A stretch of 64,000 nucleotides of DNA from Pacificoceanicola sp049803835 (GCF_049803835.1 NZ_JBNAGK010000001.1:558001-622000); one strand, 5' to 3'. Shown: positions 31,269-39,555, counted from the stretch's first letter. Translations and numbers: made by a program. Notes: generated from the sequence alone by a model not told the origin.

Positions 31269-31892
31269 ATGACCCTTCTCACCTTCCTCGATTACACATC
31301 CGTGCTGGTCTTTGCCCTGACCGGGGCGTTGGTGGCCAGCCGGGCGCAGCTCGACATCGTCGGGTTTGCCTTCTTTGCCAGCCTGACCGGGCTGGGAGGC
31401 GGGACGCTGCGCGACCTGCTGCTGGACCGGACGCCGATCTGGATTGGCGAGCCGGTCTATCTCGCGCTGACCTGTGTGGCGGCGCTTGTGGTTTTTGTTG
31501 CCGCGCCGCATCTGGAGAGCCGGTATCGGGTGCTGCTCTGGCTCGATGCGGCGGCGCTGGCGGTGGCGGTTCCGGCGGGTGCGGGGATCGCGGCGGCGTT
31601 GGGCCTGCCGTTGCCGATCGTGCTGGTCATGGGGATCACCACCGGCTGCGGCGGCGGGTTGATGCGCGATGTGGTGGCGAACGAGGTGCCGCTGGTGCTC
31701 AAGCAGGGCGAGCTTTACGTCACCTGTGCGCTGGCTGGGTCCGGGGCGCTGGCGGCGGCGGTCTCGCTCGGTCTAGGGGCGGACATCGCGGCGCTGTGTG
31801 CCGCGATCACCACCTTTGCGCTCAGGGCGGGCTCGATTGCCTTTGGCTGGAAATTGCCGGTCTACAAACCGCGCCCGCCCCGCAATTTCTGA
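31269..31892 (+). CDS. TRIC-like/UPF0126 membrane protein
   Basis: The 207-aa protein has about seven membrane helices built from two repeats, each with a glycine-rich motif: GLGGGTLRDLLLD near residue 42 and GCGGGLMRDVVANE near residue 126. This matches the bacterial trimeric intracellular cation channel family (YicG/YadS-like). Ion selectivity is inferred from the family only. The gene is convergent with the beta-lyase gene, with a 3-nt gap. Confidence 0.87.
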   Translation: MTLLTFLDYTSVLVFALTGALVASRAQLDIVGFAFFASLTGLGGGTLRDLLLDRTPIWIGEPVYLALTCVAALVVFVAAPHLESRYRVLLWLDAAALAVAVPAGAGIAAALGLPLPIVLVMGITTGCGGGLMRDVVANEVPLVLKQGELYVTCALAGSGALAAAVSLGLGADIAALCAAITTFALRAGSIAFGWKLPVYKPRPPRNF

Positions 31893-31895
31893 CCT

Positions 31896-33071
31896 TTACT
31901 GGAGGTCGCCAAAGGCTTTTTGCAGGCGTTCTCCGGCCTCGATCACCCGTGCCCGCGTGGTGCCGAAGTTGAAGCGCAGGAAGCTCTCGCCGCCGGTGCC
32001 GAAGGTCGGGCCGTGGTTGGCGGCGATCTTCGCGTCCTTTTCCACGCGGCGGGTGAACTCGGCGCGATCCATCCCGGTGCCGGAGAAGTCCACCCAGGCG
32101 AGGTAGGTCGCCTCCATCGGCATGGATTTCAGGCCAGGAATGGCGTTGACGGCGGCGTCGAAAGCCCGGCGGTTCTCGTCGAGATAAGTCGTCAGATCAT
32201 CGACCCATTGCGCACCCTCCGGTGAATAGGCGGCGGTGATCATGTGCAGGCCGAAGGAGTTGGGCGAGATGCCGAGCGCCCCCATACGCGCCGCGAACTG
32301 CACCCGCAGGTCGGGGTTCGGGATGATGACGTTGCCGGTGTGAGAGCCGGCGATGTTGAAGGTCTTCGTCGCGGCGGTGAGCATGACCAGTCGCTCCTCC
32401 ACATCGCCGCCGATCAGCGGCATGGTGGTGTGCTTGTGGCCGGGCATCACGAGGTCCTCGTGGATTTCGTCCGAGACGAGGATCAGGTCGTGCCGCTTGG
32501 CGAAAGCCGCGACGCCTTTGAGTTCGGCGCGGGTCCAGACGCGACCGCCGGGGTTGTGCGGCGAACAGAGGATGAGCATGCGTTCGGAGCCGGTCATCTG
32601 CGCGTCGTAGGCGTCGAAGTCCATTTCGTACCGGCCGTCCCGCTGCACCAGCGGGCATTCGACCACGCTGCGTTCTGCGGCTTTGATGACGCGGGCGAAG
32701 GCGTGGTAGACGGGAGTGAAGAGGACGACACCGTCGCCGGGATTGGTGAAGGCGTCGACGCAGAGGCCCACGGCGTTGACGAGGCCGTGGGTGGTGAAGA
32801 CGCTCTTGGGGTCCACCGTCCAGCCGTGGCGCGCCTGCATCCACCACTGGATCGCGTTCAGGTAGGCGCTGTCGTTGCCGAAGTAGCCGTAGACGCCGTG
32901 ATCGGCCATCTTCTGCACGGCTTTCTGCACGCACTCGGGCGGGCGGAAGTCCATGTCAGCGACCCACATGGCGAGGCCGCCGTCCGACGGGACGCCATAG
33001 ATCGGCTCCATCATGTCCCACTTGGAACAATGGCTGCCAAAACGGTCGATCTCTTCGTCGAAACGGCTCAT
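31896..33071 (-). CDS. MalY/PatB family PLP-dependent cystathionine beta-lyase
   Basis: The 391-aa fold-type I enzyme has WVADMDFRPPE at residues 36-46, the CSPHNPGGRVWT motif, SDEIHEDLV and the PLP lysine in ATKTFNIAGSH (Lys236). MalY/PatB proteins cleave cystathionine or cysteine conjugates to homocysteine, pyruvate and ammonia; some relatives are aminotransferases. The upstream region faces the divergent def cluster (126 bp). Confidence 0.9.
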   Translation of the reverse strand: MSRFDEEIDRFGSHCSKWDMMEPIYGVPSDGGLAMWVADMDFRPPECVQKAVQKMADHGVYGYFGNDSAYLNAIQWWMQARHGWTVDPKSVFTTHGLVNAVGLCVDAFTNPGDGVVLFTPVYHAFARVIKAAERSVVECPLVQRDGRYEMDFDAYDAQMTGSERMLILCSPHNPGGRVWTRAELKGVAAFAKRHDLILVSDEIHEDLVMPGHKHTTMPLIGGDVEERLVMLTAATKTFNIAGSHTGNVIIPNPDLRVQFAARMGALGISPNSFGLHMITAAYSPEGAQWVDDLTTYLDENRRAFDAAVNAIPGLKSMPMEATYLAWVDFSGTGMDRAEFTRRVEKDAKIAANHGPTFGTGGESFLRFNFGTTRARVIEAGERLQKAFGDLQ

Positions 33072-33196
33072 GGATGGTCCTTTCTGCTTTTGCCCTATTG
33101 GTTGCCGGAAGTTTGCGGCTCTTCAAGGGTGAAAAGCACGGCTGGAGCGGTATCGCCGTTGTTGCGATTTCCCGCGCTTGGCCCTAAATCAGCGCC

Positions 33197-33721
33197 ATGA
33201 AGCGAAACATTCTCATTCACCCCGATCCGAGGCTGAAGAAGCTCTGTGAGCCCGTGGCCGATCTGTCGGACGAGTTGCGGGCGCTGGCCGATGACATGCT
33301 GGAGACCATGTACGACGCGCCGGGCATCGGGCTGGCGGCACCGCAGGTTGGCGTGATGCAGCGGTTGATCGTGCTCGATTGCGTGAAGGGCGAGAGCGAG
33401 GCCCCGCGTCCGCTCGTGATGTTCAACCCGAGGCTGCTTGCCTCGTCGGACGAGACGAACACCTACGAGGAGGGCTGCCTGTCGATCCCGGATCAGTATG
33501 CGGAGGTGACGCGGCCGAAGGTGGTGGATGTCGAGTGGATCGACCGGGACGGCAAGGTGAAGACCGAGACGTTTGACGGGCTCTGGGCGACCTGCGTGCA
33601 GCATGAGATCGACCATTTGGATGGCAAGCTGTTCATCGACTACCTGAAGCCTTTGAAGCGGCAGATGATCACCCGCAAGATGGTCAAGCTGAAGAAAGAG
33701 CTGGCGCGGGAGAAGGTGTGA
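33197..33721 (+). CDS. def: Peptide deformylase, canonical copy
   Basis: The 174-aa metalloenzyme removes the formyl group from nascent proteins. All three motifs are intact: GIGLAAPQVG (residues 43-52), EGCLS with metal ligand Cys94, and QHEIDHLDG with His136, catalytic Glu137 and His140. It is the first of three tandem paralogues before fmt and the only one with fully standard motifs. Its stop overlaps the next start (GTGA). Confidence 0.97.
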   Translation: MKRNILIHPDPRLKKLCEPVADLSDELRALADDMLETMYDAPGIGLAAPQVGVMQRLIVLDCVKGESEAPRPLVMFNPRLLASSDETNTYEEGCLSIPDQYAEVTRPKVVDVEWIDRDGKVKTETFDGLWATCVQHEIDHLDGKLFIDYLKPLKRQMITRKMVKLKKELAREKV

Positions 33722-34215
33722 GCGTTCTGCCGGTCCTCAAATGGCCCGATCCGAGGCTGGCGCAGGTCTGTGCGCCGGTCGGGGATGTCACGGATTTGCG
33801 GGATGTCGTGGCAGATATGTTCGAGACCATGTACGCCGCGCCGGGCCGGGGGCTGGCGGGGCCGCAGGTCGGGGTCATGGCGCGGGTCTTCGTGATGGAT
33901 GCCGGGTGGAAGGAGGGCGCGAAGACGCCCTTGGCCTGCATCAACCCGGAGATTTTGGTTCGGTCCGAGGAGATGGCGGACGGGCCGGAGGGCTGTCTGT
34001 CGGTGCCGGGGGTGACGGCGGAGGTCGCGCGGCATCGGGCGATCACGCTGGCTTACACGGATCTGGATGGCGTCCGGCATGAGGCCCGGATGACCGGGGC
34101 GGCTGCGATCATCGCGCAGCATGAGTACGATCATCTGGACGGGGTGATGCATTTCGACCGTCTTGGAGCGGCGGAACGGGCGGCGGTTCTGGCGGAGTAT
34201 GAGGCGCTGGCATGA
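33718..34215 (+). CDS. Peptide deformylase, second copy
   Basis: The 165-aa paralogue keeps the metal and catalytic residues (Cys93 in EGCLSVPG; His135, Glu136 and His139 in QHEYDHLDG). Motif 1 is altered to GRGLAGPQVG, with Arg and Gly at positions usually taken by a hydrophobic residue and Ala in the substrate pocket. It is probably active, perhaps with shifted specificity (inference). The GTG start overlaps the first def stop; the gene ends in an ATGA overlap with the third copy. Confidence 0.9.
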   Translation: MSVLPVLKWPDPRLAQVCAPVGDVTDLRDVVADMFETMYAAPGRGLAGPQVGVMARVFVMDAGWKEGAKTPLACINPEILVRSEEMADGPEGCLSVPGVTAEVARHRAITLAYTDLDGVRHEARMTGAAAIIAQHEYDHLDGVMHFDRLGAAERAAVLAEYEALA

Positions 34216-34718
34216 CGGTGCGTGTGTGCATTCCCTATCCGGACAAGCGGCTCAAGACCGTCGCGGAGCCGGTTTCGGAGATCACCGATGAAGTCCGGGC
34301 AGTGTGGCAGGACATGGTGGATACCATGGAGGCCATGCCCGGTGTCGGCATGGGCGCACCGCAGATCGGGGTGATGCTGCGGCTGGCGGTGGTGGATGCC
34401 TCCGAGACGCGGGGGCAGGTGGTGCGGATGGCCAATCCGGAGGTCCTGCATGCGAGCGTCAAGCTGCGGGAGCACGAGGAGGCCTCGCCCAACCTGCCGG
34501 GCGTCTCGGCGGTGATTTCCCGGCCCCGGGCGGTGACCGTACGGTTCATGGATGAGCACGGGGAGACGGTGGAGCGCGATTTCGCCGGCCTCTGGGCGAC
34601 GACTGTGCAACACCAGATCGACCATCTGAACGGCAAGCTCTACATCGACCATCTGAGCCGGACCAAGCGGGACATGCTGGTGAAGAAGGCGCGGAAGCTG
34701 CGCGGGGGTGCGGGGTAA
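34212..34718 (+). CDS. Degenerate peptide deformylase-like protein, third copy
   Basis: The 168-aa protein aligns along its whole length with deformylases, but motif 2 reads EASPN (Ser92 where the metal-binding Cys belongs) and motif 3 reads QHQIDHLNG (Gln135 replaces the catalytic Glu; His134 and His138 remain). Motif 1 is GVGMGAPQIG. It therefore should not deformylate by the normal mechanism. The frame is intact and coupled to the second def by ATGA, so it looks maintained rather than decaying. It could be a ribosome-binding or regulatory pseudoenzyme (inference). Confidence 0.88.
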   Translation: MTVRVCIPYPDKRLKTVAEPVSEITDEVRAVWQDMVDTMEAMPGVGMGAPQIGVMLRLAVVDASETRGQVVRMANPEVLHASVKLREHEEASPNLPGVSAVISRPRAVTVRFMDEHGETVERDFAGLWATTVQHQIDHLNGKLYIDHLSRTKRDMLVKKARKLRGGAG

Positions 34719-34732
34719 AACCCCGCCCTACG
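34710..34732 (-). repeat. Dispersed element hairpin over the third def stop
   Basis: GCGGGG-TAAAA-CCCCGC followed by CCTACG is the hairpin part of the dispersed element in inverted orientation relative to the copy at 34776. The TAA stop of the deformylase-like gene is in the loop. Confidence 0.6.
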
Positions 34733-34775
34733 GGATGGTGTGATCCTGTTCGGCGGAGGTCTGCGCGACAGATCG

Positions 34776-34829
34776 TAGGGCGGGGCTGTGCCCCGCTTTT
34801 TGGGGTATTTGGGCCAAGAAGAAGCAGGG
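34776..34829 (+). repeat. Dispersed hairpin-GTATTT element with terminator form
   Basis: GTAGGGCGGGGC-TGT-GCCCCGC, then TTTTT, GGGGTATTTGG and CCAAGAAGAAGCAGG, nearly identical to the copy at 3321-3372. The hairpin (34780-34796) with its T-run is a plausible terminator after the def genes. The purine-rich end lies just before the fmt start. Confidence 0.8.
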
Positions 34830-34838
34830 AGCGGTGTC

Positions 34839-35750
34839 ATGCGGCTGGTGTTCATGGGGAGTCCGGAGTTTTCGGTGCCGGTTCTCGAAGCCCTGCATCA
34901 AGAGGGACACGAAATCGTCTGCGTCTATTGCCAGCCGCCGCGGCCCGCCGGGCGGGGCAAGAAGGACCGGCCGACGCCGGTGCAGGCGCGGGCGGAGGCC
35001 CTGGGCCTGCCGGTGCGGCATCCGGTGTCGTTGAAGGGCGCGGAGGCGCAGGCGGAGTTCGCCGCTCTGGACGCGGATGTGGCCGTTGTCGTGGCCTACG
35101 GTCTTATCCTGCCGCAGGCCGTTCTGGACGCGCCCAAACATGGCTGTCTGAACATCCATGCCAGCCTGTTGCCGCGCTGGCGTGGGGCGGCGCCGATTCA
35201 CCGGGCGATCATGGCCGGAGATGCCGAAACCGGCGTATGCATCATGCAGATGGAAGCGGGGCTGGATACCGGGCCGGTGCTGCTGCGCGAGGTTTTGGAG
35301 ATCGAAAACGAGGAGACCACGGGCGAATTGCATGACCGGCTGAGTACGCTGGGCGCGCGGTTGATCGGCGAGGCGCTGGCGCGGCTCGGGGCGCTGGTGC
35401 CCGAGGTGCAGCCCGAGGACGGCGTGACCTATGCGGCAAAGATCGACAAGGCCGAGGCGGCGGTGGACTGGGCGCAACCGGCGGAGATGGTGAGCCGGCA
35501 GATCCGTGGCCTGTCGCCCTTTCCCGGGGCCTGGACGCTGCACGGCGAGGAGCGGATCAAGTTGCTCGGTGCGAGGGTCAGCGCGGCCACGGGTGTGCCC
35601 GGGACAGCGCTTGACGACACATTCACCATTGCCTGCGGCACCGGTGCGGTGCAGGTTACCCGCGCACAGCGTGCCGGGAAGGGGGTGCAGGAGGCCGAGG
35701 TTTTCCTGCGCGGGCATCCCATCCCCAACGGCACGATCCTCGGAGGCTGA
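34839..35750 (+). CDS. fmt: Methionyl-tRNA formyltransferase
   Basis: The 303-aa enzyme formylates initiator Met-tRNA with 10-formyl-THF. Catalytic Asn105, His107 and Asp143 are present in LNIHASLLPRWRG and GLDTGP, followed by a C-terminal OB-like tRNA-binding domain. It makes the formyl group that the upstream def products remove. The start at 34839 gives the canonical MRLVFMGSPEFSV. It is separated from def3 by two facing hairpin elements. Confidence 0.97.
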   Translation: MRLVFMGSPEFSVPVLEALHQEGHEIVCVYCQPPRPAGRGKKDRPTPVQARAEALGLPVRHPVSLKGAEAQAEFAALDADVAVVVAYGLILPQAVLDAPKHGCLNIHASLLPRWRGAAPIHRAIMAGDAETGVCIMQMEAGLDTGPVLLREVLEIENEETTGELHDRLSTLGARLIGEALARLGALVPEVQPEDGVTYAAKIDKAEAAVDWAQPAEMVSRQIRGLSPFPGAWTLHGEERIKLLGARVSAATGVPGTALDDTFTIACGTGAVQVTRAQRAGKGVQEAEVFLRGHPIPNGTILGG

Positions 35751-35756
35751 CGACAG

Positions 35757-35993
35757 ATGTTCCCCGTTCTCATCGGCACCGTGGTGATCGCCGGGATCGT
35801 CGGATACGCGTCGGAGCGGTCCGGTTTCACCCACAACGGCATTCTGCAAAGCATCATCATCTGCATTGGCGGGGCCTTCCTCGCCTATTTCATCCGGCTG
35901 ATGTTCGGCATCGGCTTCGGCTCTCCGGGGCTGAACGCGATTGCCTCGTCCATTGGCGCATTGATCATCGTGCCGTTCCACTGGCGCAAGTGA
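35757..35993 (+). CDS. Small membrane protein (78 aa)
   Basis: The product has three hydrophobic segments with many glycines (about residues 3-18, 28-50 and 55-75) and ends PFHWRK. It resembles GlsB/YeaQ-type transglycosylase-associated membrane proteins but is too short to be sure. It lies 6 nt after fmt and 13 nt before a second small membrane gene of exactly the same length. Confidence 0.7.
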   Translation: MFPVLIGTVVIAGIVGYASERSGFTHNGILQSIIICIGGAFLAYFIRLMFGIGFGSPGLNAIASSIGALIIVPFHWRK

Positions 35994-36006
35994 GGAGACA
36001 GGTCCC

Positions 36007-36243
36007 ATGGGCATCATCTGGCTGATCATCGTCGGCGCGGCGGCGGGGTTTCTCGCCACGCGGTTCATGAACCTGCGGCTGGGTACGCTGGAGACCATCG
36101 GCATCGGTATCGGCGGTGCGCTGATCGGCGGGCTGGTGTTGCGGTTCCTGCTGGCCCTGACCGGTATGCTGGCGGGGCTGGTCGGCGCGGTGCTGGGTGC
36201 CATGCTGCTGCTCTGGGCGTTCAAGACCTTCTTCGGCAAGTGA
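36007..36243 (+). CDS. Small Gly-rich membrane protein (GlsB/YeaQ-like, 78 aa)
   Basis: Three membrane segments with small-residue motifs (IVGAAAGFLATRF, GIGIGGALIGG, GAVLGAMLLLW) fit the GlsB/YeaQ/YmgE stress-associated family. The function is unknown. It is paired with the preceding small membrane gene. Confidence 0.7.
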   Translation: MGIIWLIIVGAAAGFLATRFMNLRLGTLETIGIGIGGALIGGLVLRFLLALTGMLAGLVGAVLGAMLLLWAFKTFFGK

Positions 36244-36348
36244 ATCCTGTGCCTTTGTGCGGACCTGCGCAGCCTCTGCGCGGGTCTTCGTCTTTGTCCG
36301 GTGCCCGCATCAGGCTAGGTCCTGTTGCAAAGGCAAAAGGAGGACACC

Positions 36349-37338
36349 ATGGGACATCTGCAGGATGGCGCGTGGAAGACGCAATCGCTGGAGGCGCTCT
36401 CGAAGGGCGGCGCGTTCGAGCGCAAGGAATCCAGTTTCCGCAACTGGATCACCGCAGACGGCAGCGCCGGGCCGAGCGGAGACGGCGGGTTCCAGGCGGA
36501 GGCCGGGCGCTATCATCTCTATGTCAGCTATGCCTGTCCCTGGGCGCACCGCACGTTGATCTTCCGCGCGCTAAAGGGGTTGGAGGAGATCATCCCTGTC
36601 AGTGTCGTGCATCCCGACATGTTGGACGACGGCTGGACCTTCGAGGCGGATGAGGATGGCGCAACGGGCGATCGGCTTTACGGTCTGCGGTTCCTGCGGG
36701 ACATCTACACGAAGGCCGATCCCAAGGTGACCAGCCGCGTGACGGTTCCGGTGCTCTGGGACAAGGACCGCGAGACCATCGTGTCCAACGAGAGCGCCGA
36801 GATCATCCGCATGTTCAATTCCGCTTTCGACGGGATCACCGGCAATACCGCCGATTTCTGGCCGAACGACCTGCGGGCGGCCATCGAGCCGGTCAATGCA
36901 CGGATTTATGACACCGTGAACAACGGCGTCTACAAGAGCGGTTTTGCGACGACGCAAGCGGCCTATGATGATGCGGTGCACCCGCTGTTCGACACGCTGG
37001 ACTGGATCGAGGAGCGGCTGGCGGCGCGGCGATACCTGATGGGCGAGCGGATCACCGAGGCGGACTGGCGGCTGTTCACCACGCTGATCCGCTTCGACGC
37101 GGTCTATCATGGCCACTTCAAGTGCAACCGGCGCCGGATCGTGGATTATCCGAACCTGTCGGGATACCTGCGCGAACTGTATCAATGGCCGGGGGTGGCG
37201 GAGACGGTGAATTTCACCCACATCACCCGGCACTATCACTACAGCCACGAGAGCATCAATCCGCATCGGATCGTGCCGATCGGACCGGAGCTGGACCTGG
37301 ACGCGCCGCACGGGCGCGGTGCTTTGAAGGCGGCCTAG
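36349..37338 (+). CDS. Xi-class glutathione S-transferase (glutathionyl-hydroquinone reductase type)
   Basis: The 329-aa protein has the catalytic Cys63 in YACPWAHR and the Xi-class features SVVHP, PVLWDKDRETIVSNES and a C-terminal helical domain containing the region around residues 240-250 (RRYLMGERITEADW). Such enzymes reduce glutathionyl-hydroquinones. AAAAGGAGG lies about 5 nt upstream of the ATG at 36349. Its stop codon overlaps the stop of the convergent receiver-domain gene. Confidence 0.93.
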   Translation: MGHLQDGAWKTQSLEALSKGGAFERKESSFRNWITADGSAGPSGDGGFQAEAGRYHLYVSYACPWAHRTLIFRALKGLEEIIPVSVVHPDMLDDGWTFEADEDGATGDRLYGLRFLRDIYTKADPKVTSRVTVPVLWDKDRETIVSNESAEIIRMFNSAFDGITGNTADFWPNDLRAAIEPVNARIYDTVNNGVYKSGFATTQAAYDDAVHPLFDTLDWIEERLAARRYLMGERITEADWRLFTTLIRFDAVYHGHFKCNRRRIVDYPNLSGYLRELYQWPGVAETVNFTHITRHYHYSHESINPHRIVPIGPELDLDAPHGRGALKAA

Positions 37339-37703
37339 GCTGTCAGCCGCGGCTGGCCGTAATGGTCGGCCATGGCGGCCAGATCGGCCGGAGCGGTCGC
37401 GCTGGTGACAAAGGCACAGGCATTGGCGCAGTGCTGGAAGATCGAGCCGTCGGAGAAGAAGCTGGTGTTGGTGACGAAGATCACCCGCGCGTCCGGTTGG
37501 CGGTAGCTGGCGTAGTCGGAGACCGACAGGGCGCTGCCCTGTTCCAGGACCAGATCGAGGATGATCACCTCGAAGGTGACCTCGCGCAGCAACGTGTAGG
37601 CGTCTTCATCCGTTTGGGCCACGAGAACACGCCGGCCGAGCCGCTCCAGGTGCCGCTGCCACAGCGCGGCAAGGGTCGCATTGCTTTCGACGATCAGCAC
37701 CAT
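37335..37703 (-). CDS. Stand-alone receiver-like protein with degenerate active site
   Basis: The 122-aa product has the fold pattern of a response-regulator receiver. The phospho-accepting Asp50 is kept (VIILDL), and Thr78 is at the switch position. The acidic pair near the N-terminus is reduced to one Glu (VESN), and the near-invariant Lys before the last helix is replaced (FVTSATAP). It has no output domain. It may act as an atypical receiver or binding module. A CtrA-like site lies 89 bp upstream. Confidence 0.78.
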   Translation of the reverse strand: MVLIVESNATLAALWQRHLERLGRRVLVAQTDEDAYTLLREVTFEVIILDLVLEQGSALSVSDYASYRQPDARVIFVTNTSFFSDGSIFQHCANACAFVTSATAPADLAAMADHYGQPRLTA

Positions 37704-37791
37704 GGCTGGCGAACTCCGGAACCCCGGCGAAACCGGGTGATGAACACATCTGACATTCTCCGTGTGTAGGGCGGCAAATCTGAAGAAAGTG

Positions 37792-37806
37792 TTAACGCTT
37801 TGGTAA
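37792..37806. promoter_or_regulatory. Near-consensus CtrA site
   Basis: TTAACGCTTTGGTAA matches TTAA-N7-TTAA with one mismatch (GTAA). It lies between the divergent receiver-like and lytic transglycosylase genes. Confidence 0.3.
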
Positions 37807-37918
37807 GCCGAGTGAACAAAGCATGAATCGTCGCTGGAAATTGATTGTTCTGGCGCTTGCCCATGCGCAGGGCGCTGTTACTGTGCGCCGCTGAGAATGC
37901 GCGGATTCAGGAGGTTTC

Positions 37919-39100
37919 ATGCGGTTTTTCGGCGCGATTGCGGCAACGATCATCGGCTTTGCGGGAGCGGCCAGCGCACAGGAGGTGCCCTGTGGCGGCG
38001 GTTTCGCGGCGTTCAAGGACGGGCTGGTGGCGGAGGCTGTCTCGCTCGGCCATGACGAGGCGACGGCCCGGCGGTTCCTGTCCTCCGCCACGCAGGCGCA
38101 GAGCGTGCTCAAGGCGGACCAGCGGCAGGGCATCTTTCAGGACCCGTTCATTACCTTCTCTCGCAAGCTGATCTCGCAGAACCGGCTCGACAAGGGCCGG
38201 CAGATGTCGGAGCGCTATGACTCCGTCTTCGACCGGATCGAGCAGGAATTCGGCATCTCGCGCGGGGTGCTGCTGGCCTTCTGGGCCTTCGAGACCGATT
38301 TCGGCGCTTTCCAGGGTGATTTCAACACGCTGAACGCTTTGGTCACTCTGGCACATGACTGCCGCCGCCCCGAGATTTTCCGCCCGCAGATCTTCGCCGC
38401 GCTCTCGCTCTACGAACACGGCGATTTCGACCCTGCGACGACCACCGGCGCCTGGGCGGGCGAGATCGGCATGGTGCAGATGCTGCCGAAGGACATCCTC
38501 GAAAACGGCGTGGACGGCGACGGTGACGGGCATGTGATGCTGAAGACCTCCGCGCCGGATGCGCTGATGTCCGGGGCGAAGATGCTCTCGCATCTGGGAT
38601 GGCGCTACGGCGAGCCATGGTTACAGGAGATCCGCCTGCCGGAGGATTTCGACTGGTCTCTGACGGGTTTGCAGACCGAGATGAGCGTGGCCGACTGGGA
38701 ACAGCTTGGCGTGCGGGCGCGCGAGGGGCAACTGGACGATGGCCGTCTTATGGCGTCCATCCTGCTGCCGCAGGGCAAGGACGGTCCGCAGTTCCTCGCC
38801 TACCCGAATTTCCGCGTCTATTTCGAGTGGAACCAGAGCTTCACCTACGTCCTGACCGCCGCCTATTTCGGCACCCGCCTGATGGGGGCGCCGGTCTATG
38901 ACGCGGGCAACCCGCAGCCGGGGCTGGACGGGCCGCAGATGAAGGAACTGCAGCGCAAGCTGGCGGCGCACGGGCATGACGTGGGCGAGATCGACGGCAT
39001 TCTTGGAGCGGGAACGCGGGCGGCTGTGCGGGTCATGCAGCAGGAGGTCGGCCTGCCGGTGGACGGCTGGCCGACCCCGGCGCTGCTGAGCCGGTTGTAA
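37919..39100 (+). CDS. MltB-family lytic murein transglycosylase with peptidoglycan-binding domain
   Basis: The 393-aa precursor has a Sec signal peptide (to about residue 20), an SLT-2/MltB catalytic domain with the catalytic Glu125 in FWAFETDFG, the GEIGMVQMLPKDIL motif, and a C-terminal peptidoglycan-binding domain (about 335-393, with LDGPQMKELQRKL). It cleaves glycan strands with 1,6-anhydro ends in the periplasm. There is no lipobox, so it is probably soluble. AGGAGG lies 5-6 nt upstream. Confidence 0.93.
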   Translation: MRFFGAIAATIIGFAGAASAQEVPCGGGFAAFKDGLVAEAVSLGHDEATARRFLSSATQAQSVLKADQRQGIFQDPFITFSRKLISQNRLDKGRQMSERYDSVFDRIEQEFGISRGVLLAFWAFETDFGAFQGDFNTLNALVTLAHDCRRPEIFRPQIFAALSLYEHGDFDPATTTGAWAGEIGMVQMLPKDILENGVDGDGDGHVMLKTSAPDALMSGAKMLSHLGWRYGEPWLQEIRLPEDFDWSLTGLQTEMSVADWEQLGVRAREGQLDDGRLMASILLPQGKDGPQFLAYPNFRVYFEWNQSFTYVLTAAYFGTRLMGAPVYDAGNPQPGLDGPQMKELQRKLAAHGHDVGEIDGILGAGTRAAVRVMQQEVGLPVDGWPTPALLSRL

Positions 39101-39105
39101 CGGTG

Positions 39106-39540
39106 ATGGCGGGCCGGGCGCGGGCGCAGGCCATCAGGCCCCGGGTCAAGCCCGGGGCTGCGCTTCGTCTCGTCGCCCAGTGTCTGCCCCTGCTTGCCCT
39201 GTCGGCCTGCCTGACGGCGGAGGCGGTTCCGGAAATCCCGGCGGCCCTGCAAGGCCGTTGGGGTCTGGTGGCCGCCGACTGCGAGCCGGGGCGGGACGAC
39301 GCCAAGGGGTTGATGACGGTCGGGGAAAGCACGCTGACCTTTTACGAGAGCCGCGCCACGCTGGACCGCCTGTCCGAACGCGGTGAGACGCAGGTGCAGG
39401 GCAGCTTTGCCTTCACTGGTGAAGGCATGGCGTGGGAGCGGCTTGTGTCTCTGACGCTGAACGAGGACGGCACGCTGACCCGCAGCGAGATCGGCGATGC
39501 GCCGGATGCGGACAGCTATACCTATCTGCCCTGTCCCTGA
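39106..39540 (+). CDS. Putative lipoprotein of unknown function
   Basis: The product of about 144 aa has a lipobox LSAC after a hydrophobic stretch and a mature part with ALQGRWGLVAADCEPG and a C-terminal YLPCP, suggesting a small lipocalin-like or META-like domain with a disulfide (inference). The N-region before the hydrophobic core is unusually long and basic because a GC-rich palindrome (39138-39158) is translated within it. The ATG at 39106 or an adjacent GTG at 39103 can start it. Confidence 0.7.
   Translation: MAGRARAQAIRPRVKPGAALRLVAQCLPLLALSACLTAEAVPEIPAALQGRWGLVAADCEPGRDDAKGLMTVGESTLTFYESRATLDRLSERGETQVQGSFAFTGEGMAWERLVSLTLNEDGTLTRSEIGDAPDADSYTYLPCP
39138..39158. repeat. GCCCCGGG-TCAAG-CCCGGGGC palindrome inside a coding region
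   Basis: Perfect 8-bp arms flank TCAAG. To my knowledge this sequence is a widespread short repeat in alphaproteobacterial genomes. Here it encodes part of the RPRVKPGAA segment of a lipoprotein signal region. Confidence 0.7.
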
Positions 39541-39555
39541 TCGGAGCGGGGCGGC

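Noticed and set aside
33197..34718. Triple def as an assembly duplication
   Set aside because: The three copies differ throughout in protein and DNA sequence, including catalytic motifs, so they are ancient paralogues.
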